Assembly: GCA_003598055.1 (NCBI GenBank)
Contig: QZKI01000060.1
Coordinates: 1-62,053, forward strand
Length of the DNA: 62,053 bases
Reading direction: 5' to 3'
From: Candidatus Abyssobacteria bacterium SURF_17
Lineage (GTDB): Bacteria > Abyssobacteria > SURF-5
The notes under the pieces were generated by a model. That model saw nothing but the letters and a program-made list of their open reading frames with translations, ran no database searches and was not told where the DNA came from. Shown one piece after another: positions 42,980-52,185 of the stretch. Position 1 is the first letter of the stretch, and the number at the start of each line of letters is the position of its first letter. Made by a program: the position numbers and the translations under genes.

Positions 42980-43855
42980 TTACCGACGTTCCGTCATTGC
43001 CTGAAGAACGCGGGTGATTCCTCTTGCGGCGCTTTCAAGCTTCTGTTCGACTTCCACAAGTTTCGTCTCATCGAGCCCGATGATGAGGCATTCGTTTGGT
43101 TCAAGCGGCGGGACCAACGTATTGCCGCTCGCGCCTATATGCATGCGATTCGAGAGAAGGTCGGCAAGACGCACAGCGCCGACCACGAAATCAGGTTCGG
43201 GCTCGGGCAAGAGGGTGTTGTGGTGACGCGCGACGGCCTGAACGAGTCGCTCCGGGTAGTTCCACCGATTGAACAGCCATTCGCCCACGTCGCAGTGCGT
43301 AAAACCGAGGATAGACTGTTCGGCCCCATGCAGAAACATGCCTTCGGAATCAAGCTGATGGAGGACAGGGCCATACTCTTCGGGAAAATGGATAAGCAGT
43401 ACGAGTTTTCCGATGTCGTGGAGCAAGCCTGCGGTGTAGGCCACTTTACGGTCAGCATTCCTATGGAGTGTCTCAGCGATGTCCTTGGCCCCTATCGCTG
43501 TGGCGATGGAATGTTCCCAGAAGCCATAGATGTCAAATCGCGCATGAGTCCTGCCCCTTCCAAAGGCATTGAATACCGATGTTGCAAGCGCAAGTTGTGC
43601 GATTGAGTCAAATCCCAGCAGTACTATTGCGCTGTCTATGTCGAGGATTCTGCGGCTCTGCGCGAAGAAGGCGGAATTTGCTATCTTGAGCACTTTTGCG
43701 CACAATGCCTGGTCCTTCGAAAGTATGACGGCAAGGTCTTGTGCGGATGACTCATCCGAAGCCAGTGCGGTGAGCACCTCGTGGATTACCTCCGAAAGGG
43801 TGGCAATCTCCTTAATCTTTGCCAGTTTCTTCAAGACAGCGGTGTCGCTAATCAT
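42980..43855 (-). CDS. HDOD-domain signalling protein
   Basis: This 291-residue protein is an HDOD domain, an HD-related fold usually without full catalytic residues and found with two-component and cyclic-di-GMP systems. Typical parts: ILSKDQALCAKVLKIANSAF, IDSAIVLLGFDSIAQLALAT, and YTAGLLHDIGKLVLLIHFPE, which keeps an HD pair. The start at 43855 fits the family and has GAGGA upstream; a longer frame to 43912 is less likely. It is the first gene of an operon with the hybrid kinase. Confidence 0.88.
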   Translation of the reverse strand: MISDTAVLKKLAKIKEIATLSEVIHEVLTALASDESSAQDLAVILSKDQALCAKVLKIANSAFFAQSRRILDIDSAIVLLGFDSIAQLALATSVFNAFGRGRTHARFDIYGFWEHSIATAIGAKDIAETLHRNADRKVAYTAGLLHDIGKLVLLIHFPEEYGPVLHQLDSEGMFLHGAEQSILGFTHCDVGEWLFNRWNYPERLVQAVARHHNTLLPEPEPDFVVGAVRLADLLSNRMHIGASGNTLVPPLEPNECLIIGLDETKLVEVEQKLESAARGITRVLQAMTERR

Positions 43856-44241
43856 GGTGTCAGAATCCTCATGGTTTTTCCGTCCCACAGGAACGTCAAG
43901 AGGGTATGGCAAGGAGTGTGCCAGAGTGATATTTCGTGAACCAGAATAACAAAGTTAGGGGTCGAGAATCATAATATGCTGTCAAGACAATACTTACATG
44001 AACTCCGCGTCACGAACGGACCGGTCGCACAATATGGGTTGTTACACTAAAATGTTGTGGATATTTCAAGATAAGCAACAGTTTTTGTGCACCTGAGTGC
44101 ACGAAATTGTATGCAATTAAGAATTACTCAACAAATATACTATGGCACCCCACATGAGTGCGTAGGCGCGTGCGGGCGGGTTGACAGCGCTATCAGATGG
44201 TTCTACAATATGCCCGCGCGCTACCCGATGGAGGCTGATAC
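43856..44241. other. Divergent intergenic region with palindrome
   Basis: No gene. It contains a GTGCAC-CTGA-GTGCAC palindrome (44087-44102) and the promoter of the M20 hydrolase. For the minus-strand HDOD operon I see only a weak promoter candidate, TTGAAA with a poor -10, near 44030-44070. Confidence 0.6.
44181..44209 (+). promoter_or_regulatory. Promoter of the M20 amidohydrolase
   Basis: TTGACA (44181-44186) and TACAAT (44204-44209) are exactly 17 nt apart, 32 nt before the start codon. Confidence 0.85.
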
Positions 44242-45438
44242 ATGGGAACGATAGTAAGTCTCATACATCAAGAGGCGGAAAAAGTACTGAGCGACGTTAT
44301 TCGTATCCGCCGGGAATTCCATTCGTATCCGGAACTCTCTTTCCAGGAATTTCGAACTTCCGAGAAGATTGCAGCGTGTCTCGACGATCTCGGCCTCGAA
44401 GTGAGGCGGAACGTCGCGACAACGGGAGTAGTTGGGCTTGTGCGTGGTCGAGAGAAGGGGCGAACAATCGCCCTGCGCGCTGATATGGACGCGCTCCCCG
44501 TCGAGGAGAACACCGGCCTGCCATTCGCTTCACGCAATGCGGGCGTAATGCATGCATGCGGCCATGACGGCCATATGGCGATGCTTCTCGGGGCCGCCAT
44601 GGTTTTGGCGAATCTGCGCGAACGAATTCGAGGCAGCGTGAAGTTCATCTTTCAGCCTGGCGAAGAGGGGTATGCCGGAGCGAGGCAGATGATAGAGGAA
44701 GGTGTGCTGGACGAGGAACCACGTATCGAGGCCGCGTTCGCGCTTCACCTCGACCCGCTTGTTCCCTCGAACACCCTTTGCATCCGTAAGGGGCCAATAA
44801 TGGCGTGCGCTGACGTTTTCATGTTGTCGATCATAGGCAAAGGCGGGCATGGGGCGCTGCCGCACAAGTCAGTTGACCCCATTCTTGTCAGCGGACATGT
44901 CATAACCGCGCTTCAGGCTGTGGCAAGCCGTCAGGTCAATCCCATGGAAGCCGTCGTGTTAAGCATCTGCACCATTCACGCGGGGACCGCGATGAGCATA
45001 ATTCCGGAGAGGGTTGAGATGTCCGGTACCGTAAGGTTATTTGACGCCAAGCTTCGTGAAAGCATGCCGTCAATGATGGAGGAGATTATCCGGGGCGTCA
45101 CCGCTGCCTTCGGGGCCACATATGATTTCGCCTACGTTCCGGGGTATCCGGCGACAATAAACGACGGCAAATTTACCGAAATGGTGCGTTCGGTTGCGCA
45201 GGAGATTCTCGGACCCGGTCGCATTTGGGAACTCGAGCGGCCTCGCATGCCTTCAGAGGATTTTTCCTACTTTCTCGAGCGTGTGCCGGGCACATTCGCG
45301 TTGTTGGGAGTGCGACCGACCGACCGTGAACCCGTGCCTTCCCACAATTCCAAATATGCCATCGATGAAGCGGGGCTGCTTGCGGGCGTGAAATTGCATG
45401 CGGCTGTGGCGCTGAGATTCCTCGGAGCGGAGGCTTAA
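44242..45438 (+). CDS. M20-family amidohydrolase
   Basis: This 398-residue metal-dependent hydrolase belongs to the N-acyl-amino-acid / hippurate hydrolase group. Motifs: RREFHSYPELSFQEFRT, RADMDALPVEE, MHACGHDGHMAMLLG (metal site) and FQPGEEGYAGARQMIEEG (metal site and base). GKGGHGALPHKSVDPI lies in the dimerisation domain and MPSEDFSYFLE near the end. ATG with GGAGG 8 nt upstream and a strong promoter of its own. It would release free amino acids from N-acyl derivatives. Confidence 0.93.
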   Translation: MGTIVSLIHQEAEKVLSDVIRIRREFHSYPELSFQEFRTSEKIAACLDDLGLEVRRNVATTGVVGLVRGREKGRTIALRADMDALPVEENTGLPFASRNAGVMHACGHDGHMAMLLGAAMVLANLRERIRGSVKFIFQPGEEGYAGARQMIEEGVLDEEPRIEAAFALHLDPLVPSNTLCIRKGPIMACADVFMLSIIGKGGHGALPHKSVDPILVSGHVITALQAVASRQVNPMEAVVLSICTIHAGTAMSIIPERVEMSGTVRLFDAKLRESMPSMMEEIIRGVTAAFGATYDFAYVPGYPATINDGKFTEMVRSVAQEILGPGRIWELERPRMPSEDFSYFLERVPGTFALLGVRPTDREPVPSHNSKYAIDEAGLLAGVKLHAAVALRFLGAEA

Positions 45439-45550
45439 GACATGCACTTCCGACTCATTCCCAAAGCTATACGCTCGCTGCTAGTCATGACGAGCTGCTG
45501 ACCTGGTGCACGATTCGTCCGGGGAAGAGATCGAGAACAGCAAATGGGCT

Positions 45551-45620
45551 GTGGGGGCGAACTTTGTGTTCGCCAGACATGCAGTGTACGAAACTTGGGC
45601 GAACGCAAGATTCGCTCCCA
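45551..45620. repeat. Inverted pair of GTGGGGGCGAAC repeats
   Basis: GTGGGGGCGAACTTTGTGTTCGCC (arms quoted in part: GTGGGGGCGAAC at 45551-45562, GTGTTCGCC at 45566-45574) is followed by its inverted copy at 45597-45620 (GGCGAACGCAAGATTCGCTC then CCAC). Each unit is itself partly palindromic. The paired arrangement resembles BIME-like elements and recurs at 54373-54442. Confidence 0.75.
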
Positions 45621-45648
45621 CGAACATGGAATTTTGGTTGGCGAATAT

Positions 45649-45676
45649 GGATTCCCGCTTTCGCGGGAATGACAAA
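45649..45676. repeat. GGATTCCCGC palindromic repeat, copy 2
   Basis: GATTCCCGC and GCGGGAAT arms surround TTTC, followed by GACAAA. It lies just downstream of the GTGGGGGCGAAC pair; both fill the gap between the M20 and HDOD genes. Confidence 0.75.
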
Positions 45677-45705
45677 AAGGACCGCAATGACGGGATGCGA
45701 CACGC

Positions 45706-46599
45706 TCATAACCACAGAAGATGCGGGCGCACCTCACTAAATGTTGCCAGCGTTTCCGTAAGAATTCTATCGATATCCTTCGGCGCGTACGCATTCTGAT
45801 GCGACAGCAGTATCTCCCATGCCCTTCTGTCTTTTATGTCGGAGTAACCGGAGTCGCCGTCCCAGCCGATGTTGTACAACTCGCAGAATGCTTCGGCAAT
45901 ATATGAGAGCGATGCGAGTCGCAGGTCTTTAATCGGTGCATGTGTCTCGACTGAAGGCAGTTCATGATGATACATGATGGCATCGCACAACGTCTCCGGC
46001 AGGCGCCAATGCTCTGCAAGCCATCTTCCAAGCTGTTCATGCGATTCCCCCAGTATTTCGCGCTCAGCAATGAGCATGGGAGGCTTATGCGTAAAGGTCT
46101 TCTGAAAAATGGTGACAAACTTGCTGTCGAAGTACTGGTCAATGATTATTTTGCCTACATCGTGGAGAAGGCCGGTGATGAAATCCGTGCCCTCACTCCG
46201 AAAACTGAGCTTATGTCCCAAGATACGACATATCACCCCGCATGCGGCGCTGTGAAACCAAAATTTCGTCCGGTCGTAGCTCTTGTTTCCGTTCAGCTTC
46301 TTGATAGCCTTGAAGAGCAGGAGGCCGAGGGCAATATTTTTCACCTCGTTCAGCCCCAAAATGACCAGCGCCAGTTGGAGTGAGTCCACCTGACGTGACA
46401 TTCCGTAAAACGGTGAGTTCGCAACCTTGAGAACACGGGCAGCAAGCGAAGGATCCTGATGTATCGCGTGGCTAAGCGTGCCCATGGACACTTCTGGGTC
46501 AGAGGCCAGCGCGAAAATTCGCCTCCCGATTTCATTTATCGTGGGCAGATTCTGAATCTTCTCCGTGATTGTCTTCAGGTGTTCTTTGTCGTGGTTCAC
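45706..46599 (-). CDS. HDOD-domain signalling protein
   Basis: This 297-residue protein is a second HDOD domain: IHQDPSLAARVLKVANSPFY, LQLALVILGLNEVKNIALGL, and DFITGLLHDVGKIIIDQYFD with the HD pair retained. It shares domain layout with the HDOD protein at 42980 but is clearly divergent. GTG start with GGAGGG upstream. It stands alone; convergent with the M20 gene. Confidence 0.9.
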   Translation of the reverse strand: MNHDKEHLKTITEKIQNLPTINEIGRRIFALASDPEVSMGTLSHAIHQDPSLAARVLKVANSPFYGMSRQVDSLQLALVILGLNEVKNIALGLLLFKAIKKLNGNKSYDRTKFWFHSAACGVICRILGHKLSFRSEGTDFITGLLHDVGKIIIDQYFDSKFVTIFQKTFTHKPPMLIAEREILGESHEQLGRWLAEHWRLPETLCDAIMYHHELPSVETHAPIKDLRLASLSYIAEAFCELYNIGWDGDSGYSDIKDRRAWEILLSHQNAYAPKDIDRILTETLATFSEVRPHLLWL

Positions 46600-47041
46600 G
46601 AGCCCTCCGCCAGAGATAACACTCCGTCAATATGCTTAGAGGAAACAGGTCACGCAACTTTCGTACCATTCAAGGCAACTTTCAAGGCAACTTTCATACC
46701 AGCGTATGGCGCAATTCCGATGGAGATCCACGCCCTGCCGCGATTCCTTCAATCCATTCTGATTAAAGGGTTTAGACTTCATCGCACGAAATTGCCTCAT
46801 GGATTAACTTGTTCGAATGTCGGGTTCCCGGAAGAAAATTGTTTCCGCCCGGACGTTTTTTGTGATATTACTCGAAGCCAAATTGTTAAATATATGGCTT
46901 CAAGACTTGCGGATTTGCAGATGGCGATGCATCTGTAAAGAAGCGGCACAAAACCTTATCAGTATGCAGATTTCGCGCAGGTGGAGACATGGGGTGTGTA
47001 GCGACACTGGGAGGAGTCAGTTGGCATAATTAGCTCTGAGG
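46600..47041. other. Intergenic region with short direct repeats
   Basis: No gene is supported. GCAACTTTC occurs three times (46654, 46675, 46687), twice within CAAGGCAACTTTC. The rest shows nothing I can name; no consensus promoter was found for the HDOD gene. Confidence 0.6.
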
Positions 47042-48433
47042 TTATTTCCGCTTGTATTCGTGAATAATTCCCCTGCCTGCGAGGATGCCCGTAGCGGAAG
47101 CATTCACGATATCGCGTGAAAGACCGGTTCCATCGCCCGCCACGAAGAGATGGGGTATACTCGACTCAAGCTGTCGGTTAACCTTAACTTTCATCGAGTA
47201 GAATTTGATCTCGGGCGCGTAGAGGAGCGTCGAGTCCGAGGCGACACCCGGGATAATCTTATCGAGTGTCTCGAGACTTTCGACGAGGTCCATGACTATC
47301 CTGTGAGGAAGCGCCATCGCGATGTCACCAGGAGTTATGTCTCGGAGGGTGTTTTGTATCATATTCCGCGCTATGCGCTCGGGCGTGGAGCGACGGCCGC
47401 GGCGCAAATCGCCCATCCGCTGGAGAATAGGCTTGCCGCCGCCGAGGGTATAGGCCAGCCTGCCGACATATTCTCCATAGATCGTTGTGTTTTCGAGAGG
47501 CTCGGTCAAATCGATGGTGACCAGCAGAGCGAAGTTGGTGTTTTCGGAGTTCTTATCGCGGAAGGCATGTCCATTCACGCCAATAATGTCGTCATACCGC
47601 TCCTTGACGACAAATCCGTTCCTGTTGGTGCAGAAGGTACGCACAAAATCGTCATGGTGGGATGTGCGAATATGAAATTTGGGATCACGATTAATGCCCG
47701 TTACCCAGTCCATGACTATGCTGGGAACCTCGACCCTGACACCAATATCAATGGGAGCATACCTCGCTTCGATCTTATGACGCTTCACGAGTTCGTTCAT
47801 CCAGCTTGACCCGACTCGCCCCGGCGCCAGCAGCACATTGCGTGCGGAAACGCGCTTGCCATTCTCGAGAATTGCCCCGCAGCACTCCCCGTTGCGTAGC
47901 CAGACGTCATGAACCCTTGTCTCGAGCCTGAATTCAACGCCTGCCCGGTCAAGGTCCTGTTTGAAGTCACTGATAACTTTCTGCGTGAAGTCCGAGCCAA
48001 TGTGCCGCTGGCGTATTTCGACGAAGTTGACTCCCACGGAGGCAGCACGTTTCTTCAGCTCGCGGACATCTTCTTCGCCTGAGCCGGCAAGTTCGTTGCG
48101 GACACCGTATTCGAGAAATGTCTTATCAACCTTGTGAACGAGATTCCATGCCTGCGCGTCATCTTTGGTGTAATCTCGCAGATTGCCGCCGACGTCCGGC
48201 CGCAGGTTGAGCGTGCCGTCCGAGAACGTGCCGGCTCCTCCGACTCCGCAAAGGATATTGCACGGGTCGCATGTTTGACAGATGCCCGCATATTCCATTT
48301 CACAGTGGCGCTCTGCCACATCTCTTCCGCGGTCTATGACAACGACCTTCAACTTTGCGCGGATTAGCTCACGCGCAGCAAACATTCCGGCGGGCCCGGC
48401 GCCAACAATTACGACATCATATTTTGCAGCCAT
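47042..48433 (-). CDS. FAD-dependent dehydrogenase, uncharacterised
   Basis: This 463-residue flavoprotein starts with an FAD-binding Rossmann motif (YDVVIVGAGPAGMFAARELI). A Cys-rich segment CQTCDPCNILCGVGGAGTFS lies near residue 50, and SIPHLFVAGDGTGLSRDIVN at the end is the second FAD-contacting motif. It resembles the uncharacterised FAD-dependent dehydrogenases of COG2509. The four closely spaced Cys residues could be redox active or bind metal. Substrate unknown. ATG with AAGGA upstream; 98 nt after trkH on the same strand. Confidence 0.85.
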   Translation of the reverse strand: MAAKYDVVIVGAGPAGMFAARELIRAKLKVVVIDRGRDVAERHCEMEYAGICQTCDPCNILCGVGGAGTFSDGTLNLRPDVGGNLRDYTKDDAQAWNLVHKVDKTFLEYGVRNELAGSGEEDVRELKKRAASVGVNFVEIRQRHIGSDFTQKVISDFKQDLDRAGVEFRLETRVHDVWLRNGECCGAILENGKRVSARNVLLAPGRVGSSWMNELVKRHKIEARYAPIDIGVRVEVPSIVMDWVTGINRDPKFHIRTSHHDDFVRTFCTNRNGFVVKERYDDIIGVNGHAFRDKNSENTNFALLVTIDLTEPLENTTIYGEYVGRLAYTLGGGKPILQRMGDLRRGRRSTPERIARNMIQNTLRDITPGDIAMALPHRIVMDLVESLETLDKIIPGVASDSTLLYAPEIKFYSMKVKVNRQLESSIPHLFVAGDGTGLSRDIVNASATGILAGRGIIHEYKRK

Positions 48434-48531
48434 ATATTAGTCCTTAAGAATAGCGAGGGATGCTGACACATTCGATGTCTGCAATCTATCGGCAGTCTCC
48501 CGTTTAGGATGTAACCTTATACGCCGGCCTG

Positions 48532-50007
48532 TCAAGCGGAAGTCAAGCTGGAACCAATGTCACGAGCGGCGGAAATGAGAGAGTATATAATCACGAAAAA
48601 CTCCAGCCGGCCCAAAAACATTCCCGCCATTTCCGTCCACAGCATTAGCGCGGGCGCATTGGGCGCGGTTATGCCTACCGACAAGCCGACAGTGCCGAGG
48701 GCGGAGGCAAACTCGAACAGTGAATCGCGGAGCGAATAGCCGCAGGCGAGCAAGATGAGCACGCCAATCGCGTATGTGCATAGGTACAGGAAGAAGTAGG
48801 CGCCGGACTCTTTCAAGTGGTCGGAGTCAACATAAAACTTGCTTTCGCCCCTCCAGATGTAGTGTTCGTGAACAGCCGTCGCCGGGCTGATATATCGTTT
48901 CGCCTCCCACGCGAGCGATTTGAGAAGCAGAAAGACCCTGTATTGCTTAATGCCGCCAGCAGTCGAGCATATACCCCCGCCGATAAGCATGAGCACAAGC
49001 AGACATGCTATTCCGAAATCTGACCAGTCCGCATATGAAACCGTTGTGTACCCCGTTGTTGTGAGCGCGGACACTGGTTCAAACAGAGAGACCCGAAGCG
49101 CTTTTTCAACGGAATACAGTGGCAGCGCGACCGCGACGAGGATAACAGGAATGAAGAAGATGGCGAGGGTCGCGGCGAGGCGAACCTCACCATTCCTGAA
49201 AAAGGCTCTGTGATTTCCGTGAAGCAATACATAGTGAGTGGCAAAGTTTGTGGCGCCTAGAAACATGAGAACAACAGTTGTTACCTCGACGAATGGGCTA
49301 TCGTAATAGCCAATGCTTGCGACGCGGGTTGAAAAGCCTCCCGTGGAAAGCGCGCAGAGGGAGTGGTTTACTGCATCGAATAGTGACATTCCTCCGACCA
49401 CATAGAGTATGGCTCCGAGGGCTGTGTAGCAGACATATATCCTGATTATCACATTGGCTGAATGTTTCACATTGGGCAGGAGTTGTTCGGTTCTGCCCTC
49501 GGCCTGGTACAAGCCCCGGGCGTGCGGCCCAACAATGGCGGAGAGCATCACGATTGCGAGTCCTGCGCCACCGCCAAACTGCATGAGAGAGCGCCACAGC
49601 AGAAAGATGTTGGGCGTGGTTTCTACGTTCAGGACGCTGAGCCCCGTGGTCGTCCAGCCGCTGACCGATTCAAACAGGGCATTGCGATAGTTAAGCAAAC
49701 CCGAAAGGAAGAATGGAAGCGCCGAGAGCACCATGGCTAGAGTCCATGAGAGCAGGACGATTATCCCGCCGTCTGCGAGGCTGAGCGTCATCTTGCCGGC
49801 GCTCCGTCCCGCCAGTCTGAACACTGCTCCTATTACGGCTGTGATAAGAGCGGGAACGACGAACCACGGGGCATGCGGGAGTTCTTCGGGAAATTGGATG
49901 AGAGCGGCGAGAGAGAGAAGAAGAAACAGTGCAACGCCCAAGAGAAGGGTGCCCACGTGCCCAACTATCGTGAGATATTTCCTCCGTATGTACTCCCGGT
50001 ATCGCAT
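48532..50007 (-). CDS. trkH: TrkH-family potassium uptake channel subunit
   Basis: This 491-residue integral membrane protein has four pore-loop repeats with filter-like glycines: SGWTTTGLSVL, CALSTGGFSTR, SALTTTGYTTV and SALGTVGLSVG, the pattern of the TrkH/KtrB superfamily. Length is typical of TrkH. It lies 12 nt downstream of a TrkA gene, its cytosolic NAD/ATP-binding gate. Confidence 0.95.
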   Translation of the reverse strand: MRYREYIRRKYLTIVGHVGTLLLGVALFLLLSLAALIQFPEELPHAPWFVVPALITAVIGAVFRLAGRSAGKMTLSLADGGIIVLLSWTLAMVLSALPFFLSGLLNYRNALFESVSGWTTTGLSVLNVETTPNIFLLWRSLMQFGGGAGLAIVMLSAIVGPHARGLYQAEGRTEQLLPNVKHSANVIIRIYVCYTALGAILYVVGGMSLFDAVNHSLCALSTGGFSTRVASIGYYDSPFVEVTTVVLMFLGATNFATHYVLLHGNHRAFFRNGEVRLAATLAIFFIPVILVAVALPLYSVEKALRVSLFEPVSALTTTGYTTVSYADWSDFGIACLLVLMLIGGGICSTAGGIKQYRVFLLLKSLAWEAKRYISPATAVHEHYIWRGESKFYVDSDHLKESGAYFFLYLCTYAIGVLILLACGYSLRDSLFEFASALGTVGLSVGITAPNAPALMLWTEMAGMFLGRLEFFVIIYSLISAARDIGSSLTSA

Positions 50008-50019
50008 TGGTCGGGTTTG

Positions 50020-50679
50020 TCACTCTCCCGTGAGCTTTCGCAACGCAGCCCCTTGCGCCTGAGGGGTACTTATCAGCACCGCCGTGTCGTCCGCAAGGAG
50101 CTTCGTGTCGCCCCTCGGGATGATGACCGAGTCACCTCGAATGATAACGGAGAGCAGGGTATCTTTCGGAAGAGCCATCTCCACGAGGGTCTTACCGGCA
50201 CATGCATGCGTTTCTCGTATTCTCACTTCTGTCGCGATCACCTTGCCCTCTTTTATTGGAAGGAGGTTGACAATATCCTCGATGGAGAGTTCTTGCTGAA
50301 TCAGGGAGGAGATCATTCTGGTCTGGTTGAACACTAAAGTAACCCCGAGGTCTTTGAACAGCGTTTCGTTGTCAGGGTCGTTGATCAATGCCACAGTCCT
50401 CGGCACCTCGAACCGATGCTTGGCTATCTGGCATACGGCGAGATTGTCGGCATCACGGGGCGTCACCGCAATGACGGCGTCGGCCCTCATTGCCTGAGCT
50501 TCTTCCAGCCGCCGTGGGTCTGCGCCATCCCCGCATATTACCAGAGCCTTTATCTGCCGGACGATCTCGCTGCAATCCTCAGGGTTCTTACTGATGACAG
50601 ACACGGAATGCCCGCCGGAAATAAGGAGTCTTCCCAAAAAATAAACCAGTTCTTCTCCGCCGACGATGATCACCCTCAC
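50020..50679 (-). CDS. trkA: TrkA-type regulator with N and C domains
   Basis: This 219-residue protein has a TrkA_N (RCK) Rossmann domain and a TrkA_C domain. VRVIIVGGEELVYFLGRLLI is the modified nucleotide loop (GGEELVYFLG rather than GxGxxG), followed by AVIAVTPRDADNLAVCQIAK; from about 140, VIATEVRIRETHACAGKTLV begins TrkA_C. The GTG at 50679 follows GGAGG by 9 nt; a frame reading further upstream would overlap the neighbouring gene. With the single-domain TrkA upstream it makes a split version of the usual four-domain TrkA. Confidence 0.9.
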   Translation of the reverse strand: MRVIIVGGEELVYFLGRLLISGGHSVSVISKNPEDCSEIVRQIKALVICGDGADPRRLEEAQAMRADAVIAVTPRDADNLAVCQIAKHRFEVPRTVALINDPDNETLFKDLGVTLVFNQTRMISSLIQQELSIEDIVNLLPIKEGKVIATEVRIRETHACAGKTLVEMALPKDTLLSVIIRGDSVIIPRGDTKLLADDTAVLISTPQAQGAALRKLTGE

Positions 50680-50701
50680 GTTATGTTCGCCTCCTCGGTT
50701 C

Positions 50702-51100
50702 TCACTTGAGCATTTCCGCCCCAATAGCATCCGCCGCCACGGTCGCGGGGCAGAGTACTTTGAGTCCAAGTTGTGCATAGATTTCGGCCTTGAGGGGGTC
50801 AGTGACGCGCGCAAGCACTTTCCCAACACCAAAAAGGTGCTTCGCCGCCTGGGCGACCATGAGATTGACATTGTCATTGTCCGTGACGGCCGCCACGATG
50901 TCCGCATCGCTGATCTTGGCGCTCCTGAGGACTTCCTGGTTTGAAGCGTCGCCGACTACCTGAAACCCGCTGAACTCAGCGGTCAGTAAGTCGAACGCCC
51001 TCTTGTTCTTGTCAACGACGACCACGTTCATGCCGCCCTTTGACGCCTCGATGGCAAGACGCGAACCAAGTCTTCCGCAGCCGATTATCACCACAAACAT
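50702..51100 (-). CDS. Single-domain TrkA_N protein
   Basis: This 132-residue protein is one TrkA_N nucleotide-binding domain: MFVVIIGCGRLGSRLAIEAS with an intact GxGxxG (7-12), then VVVVDKNKRAF and ADIVAAVTDNDNVNLMVAQA. It has no TrkA_C domain. Its start overlaps the stop of the response regulator (TAATG), and 22 nt separate it from the next TrkA gene. It likely assembles with that protein under TrkH. Confidence 0.9.
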   Translation of the reverse strand: MFVVIIGCGRLGSRLAIEASKGGMNVVVVDKNKRAFDLLTAEFSGFQVVGDASNQEVLRSAKISDADIVAAVTDNDNVNLMVAQAAKHLFGVGKVLARVTDPLKAEIYAQLGLKVLCPATVAADAIGAEMLK

Positions 51101-51795
51101 TAGGCCTTCTCCGTTTCACTTTCACCCGGACCTATATCAATACCATCGAGAGTGTAGTGTAATTCCGCGGTGCGCTTGAGGTTTTTGTGCGCCGGATCGT
51201 ATGTGGCATCGAGCGCGATGGCAGCACGGTAGCGTTTTTGCGCTTCGACGCGGTTGCCGCTCAACTCGAAGACGACACCGAGCAGATTGAACGCCTCAGC
51301 TCGGGAAGAATCCGCGGCCAATGCTTTTTGAAGGTAATCTCGCGCCCCGTTCAAGTCTTGCTCATTGATGCATCGCTTGGCGTATTCGACCAAATCGGCG
51401 TAGTTCCTTAGCTCCGCGGCTTTCAGGTCTCTGCGTGCCAATACTTTCTTGACAATATCGCGTATCTGCTCCGGGGAGAACGGCTTCCTCAAATAGTCAA
51501 TCGCGCCCAGCTTCATTGCGTCCACGGCGCTTTCAATGGTTCCGTACGCAGTGATGATGATGACGGGAGTGCGATCGCCTTTTTCACGGAGTTTTTCGAG
51601 CACTTGAATTCCGCCCATACCGGGGAGTTTCAGGTCCAGCAGGATCAGGTGGAATCGGCTTTCCGCGACGAGTGAGAGGCAATCTTCGCCGTTGACCGCG
51701 GTCGCGATGCCGTAGCCCGCAGCTTCCAATGTTTGTTGAAGAGTGGCTCGAATGTTTTTTTCATCATCCACAACCAGAATGCGCTGCGTGTCCAT
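51100..51795 (-). CDS. Response regulator with a TPR output domain
   Basis: This 231-residue protein has a receiver (ILVVDDEKNIRATLQQTL, Asp54 in LILLDLKLPGMGG, Lys in YLRKPFSPEQIRDIV) and then two TPR-like units (YAKRCINEQDLNGARDYLQK, AFNLLGVVFELSGNRVEAQK). There is no DNA-binding or sigma-54 ATPase part, so output is presumably by protein binding. Start at 51795 with GGGAGG upstream. It sits between another receiver gene and trkA. Confidence 0.9.
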   Translation of the reverse strand: MDTQRILVVDDEKNIRATLQQTLEAAGYGIATAVNGEDCLSLVAESRFHLILLDLKLPGMGGIQVLEKLREKGDRTPVIIITAYGTIESAVDAMKLGAIDYLRKPFSPEQIRDIVKKVLARRDLKAAELRNYADLVEYAKRCINEQDLNGARDYLQKALAADSSRAEAFNLLGVVFELSGNRVEAQKRYRAAIALDATYDPAHKNLKRTAELHYTLDGIDIGPGESETEKA

Positions 51796-51816
51796 TTCCT
51801 TACCTCCCAATGATCG

Positions 51817-52185
51817 CTAGGATGCCAGTACGCGGGCGATTGCGCCCACGAGTTCCTCAGGGCCAAAAGGCTTGACAATATACTCTCGTGCACCGAGCCT
51901 TCTTGCTTCTCGTATGTCCTCCTCTGCAGCTTTGGCGCTGATGATAATCACCGGAATACCCCGCATTTTCTGCTGTTTCTGTAGCTCGCGCAAAACATCG
52001 AGTCCGTCCAGATTGGGACTCACAAGGTCAAGAAGTATTGCGTCGGGCTCACAACTGAGCGCTTTCGCGATGGCCTCGCAGCCGTCAATGGCGACCGTGA
52101 GTTCGTACTCGCGCGCCTCCAATGCCATGCGCGTTGTCATAATGATGTTCCTATTGTCCTCGACGAGCAGAATTTTCTTACGCAT
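51817..52185 (-). CDS. Single-domain response regulator
   Basis: This 122-residue CheY-like receiver has KILLVEDNRN, phosphoacceptor Asp53 (AILLDLVSPNLDG), and IVKPFGPEELVGAI with the conserved Lys. It overlaps the kinase gene upstream by 8 nt and precedes the TPR response regulator by 21 nt, so kinase and both receivers are made together. Confidence 0.92.
   Translation of the reverse strand: MRKKILLVEDNRNIIMTTRMALEAREYELTVAIDGCEAIAKALSCEPDAILLDLVSPNLDGLDVLRELQKQQKMRGIPVIIISAKAAEEDIREARRLGAREYIVKPFGPEELVGAIARVLAS

Noticed and set aside
45485..45799. Small frames over the dispersed repeats near 45.6 kb
   Set aside because: Their translated sequences are those of the widespread GGATTCCCGC palindrome (RFRGND-type peptides), a well-known false gene signal.
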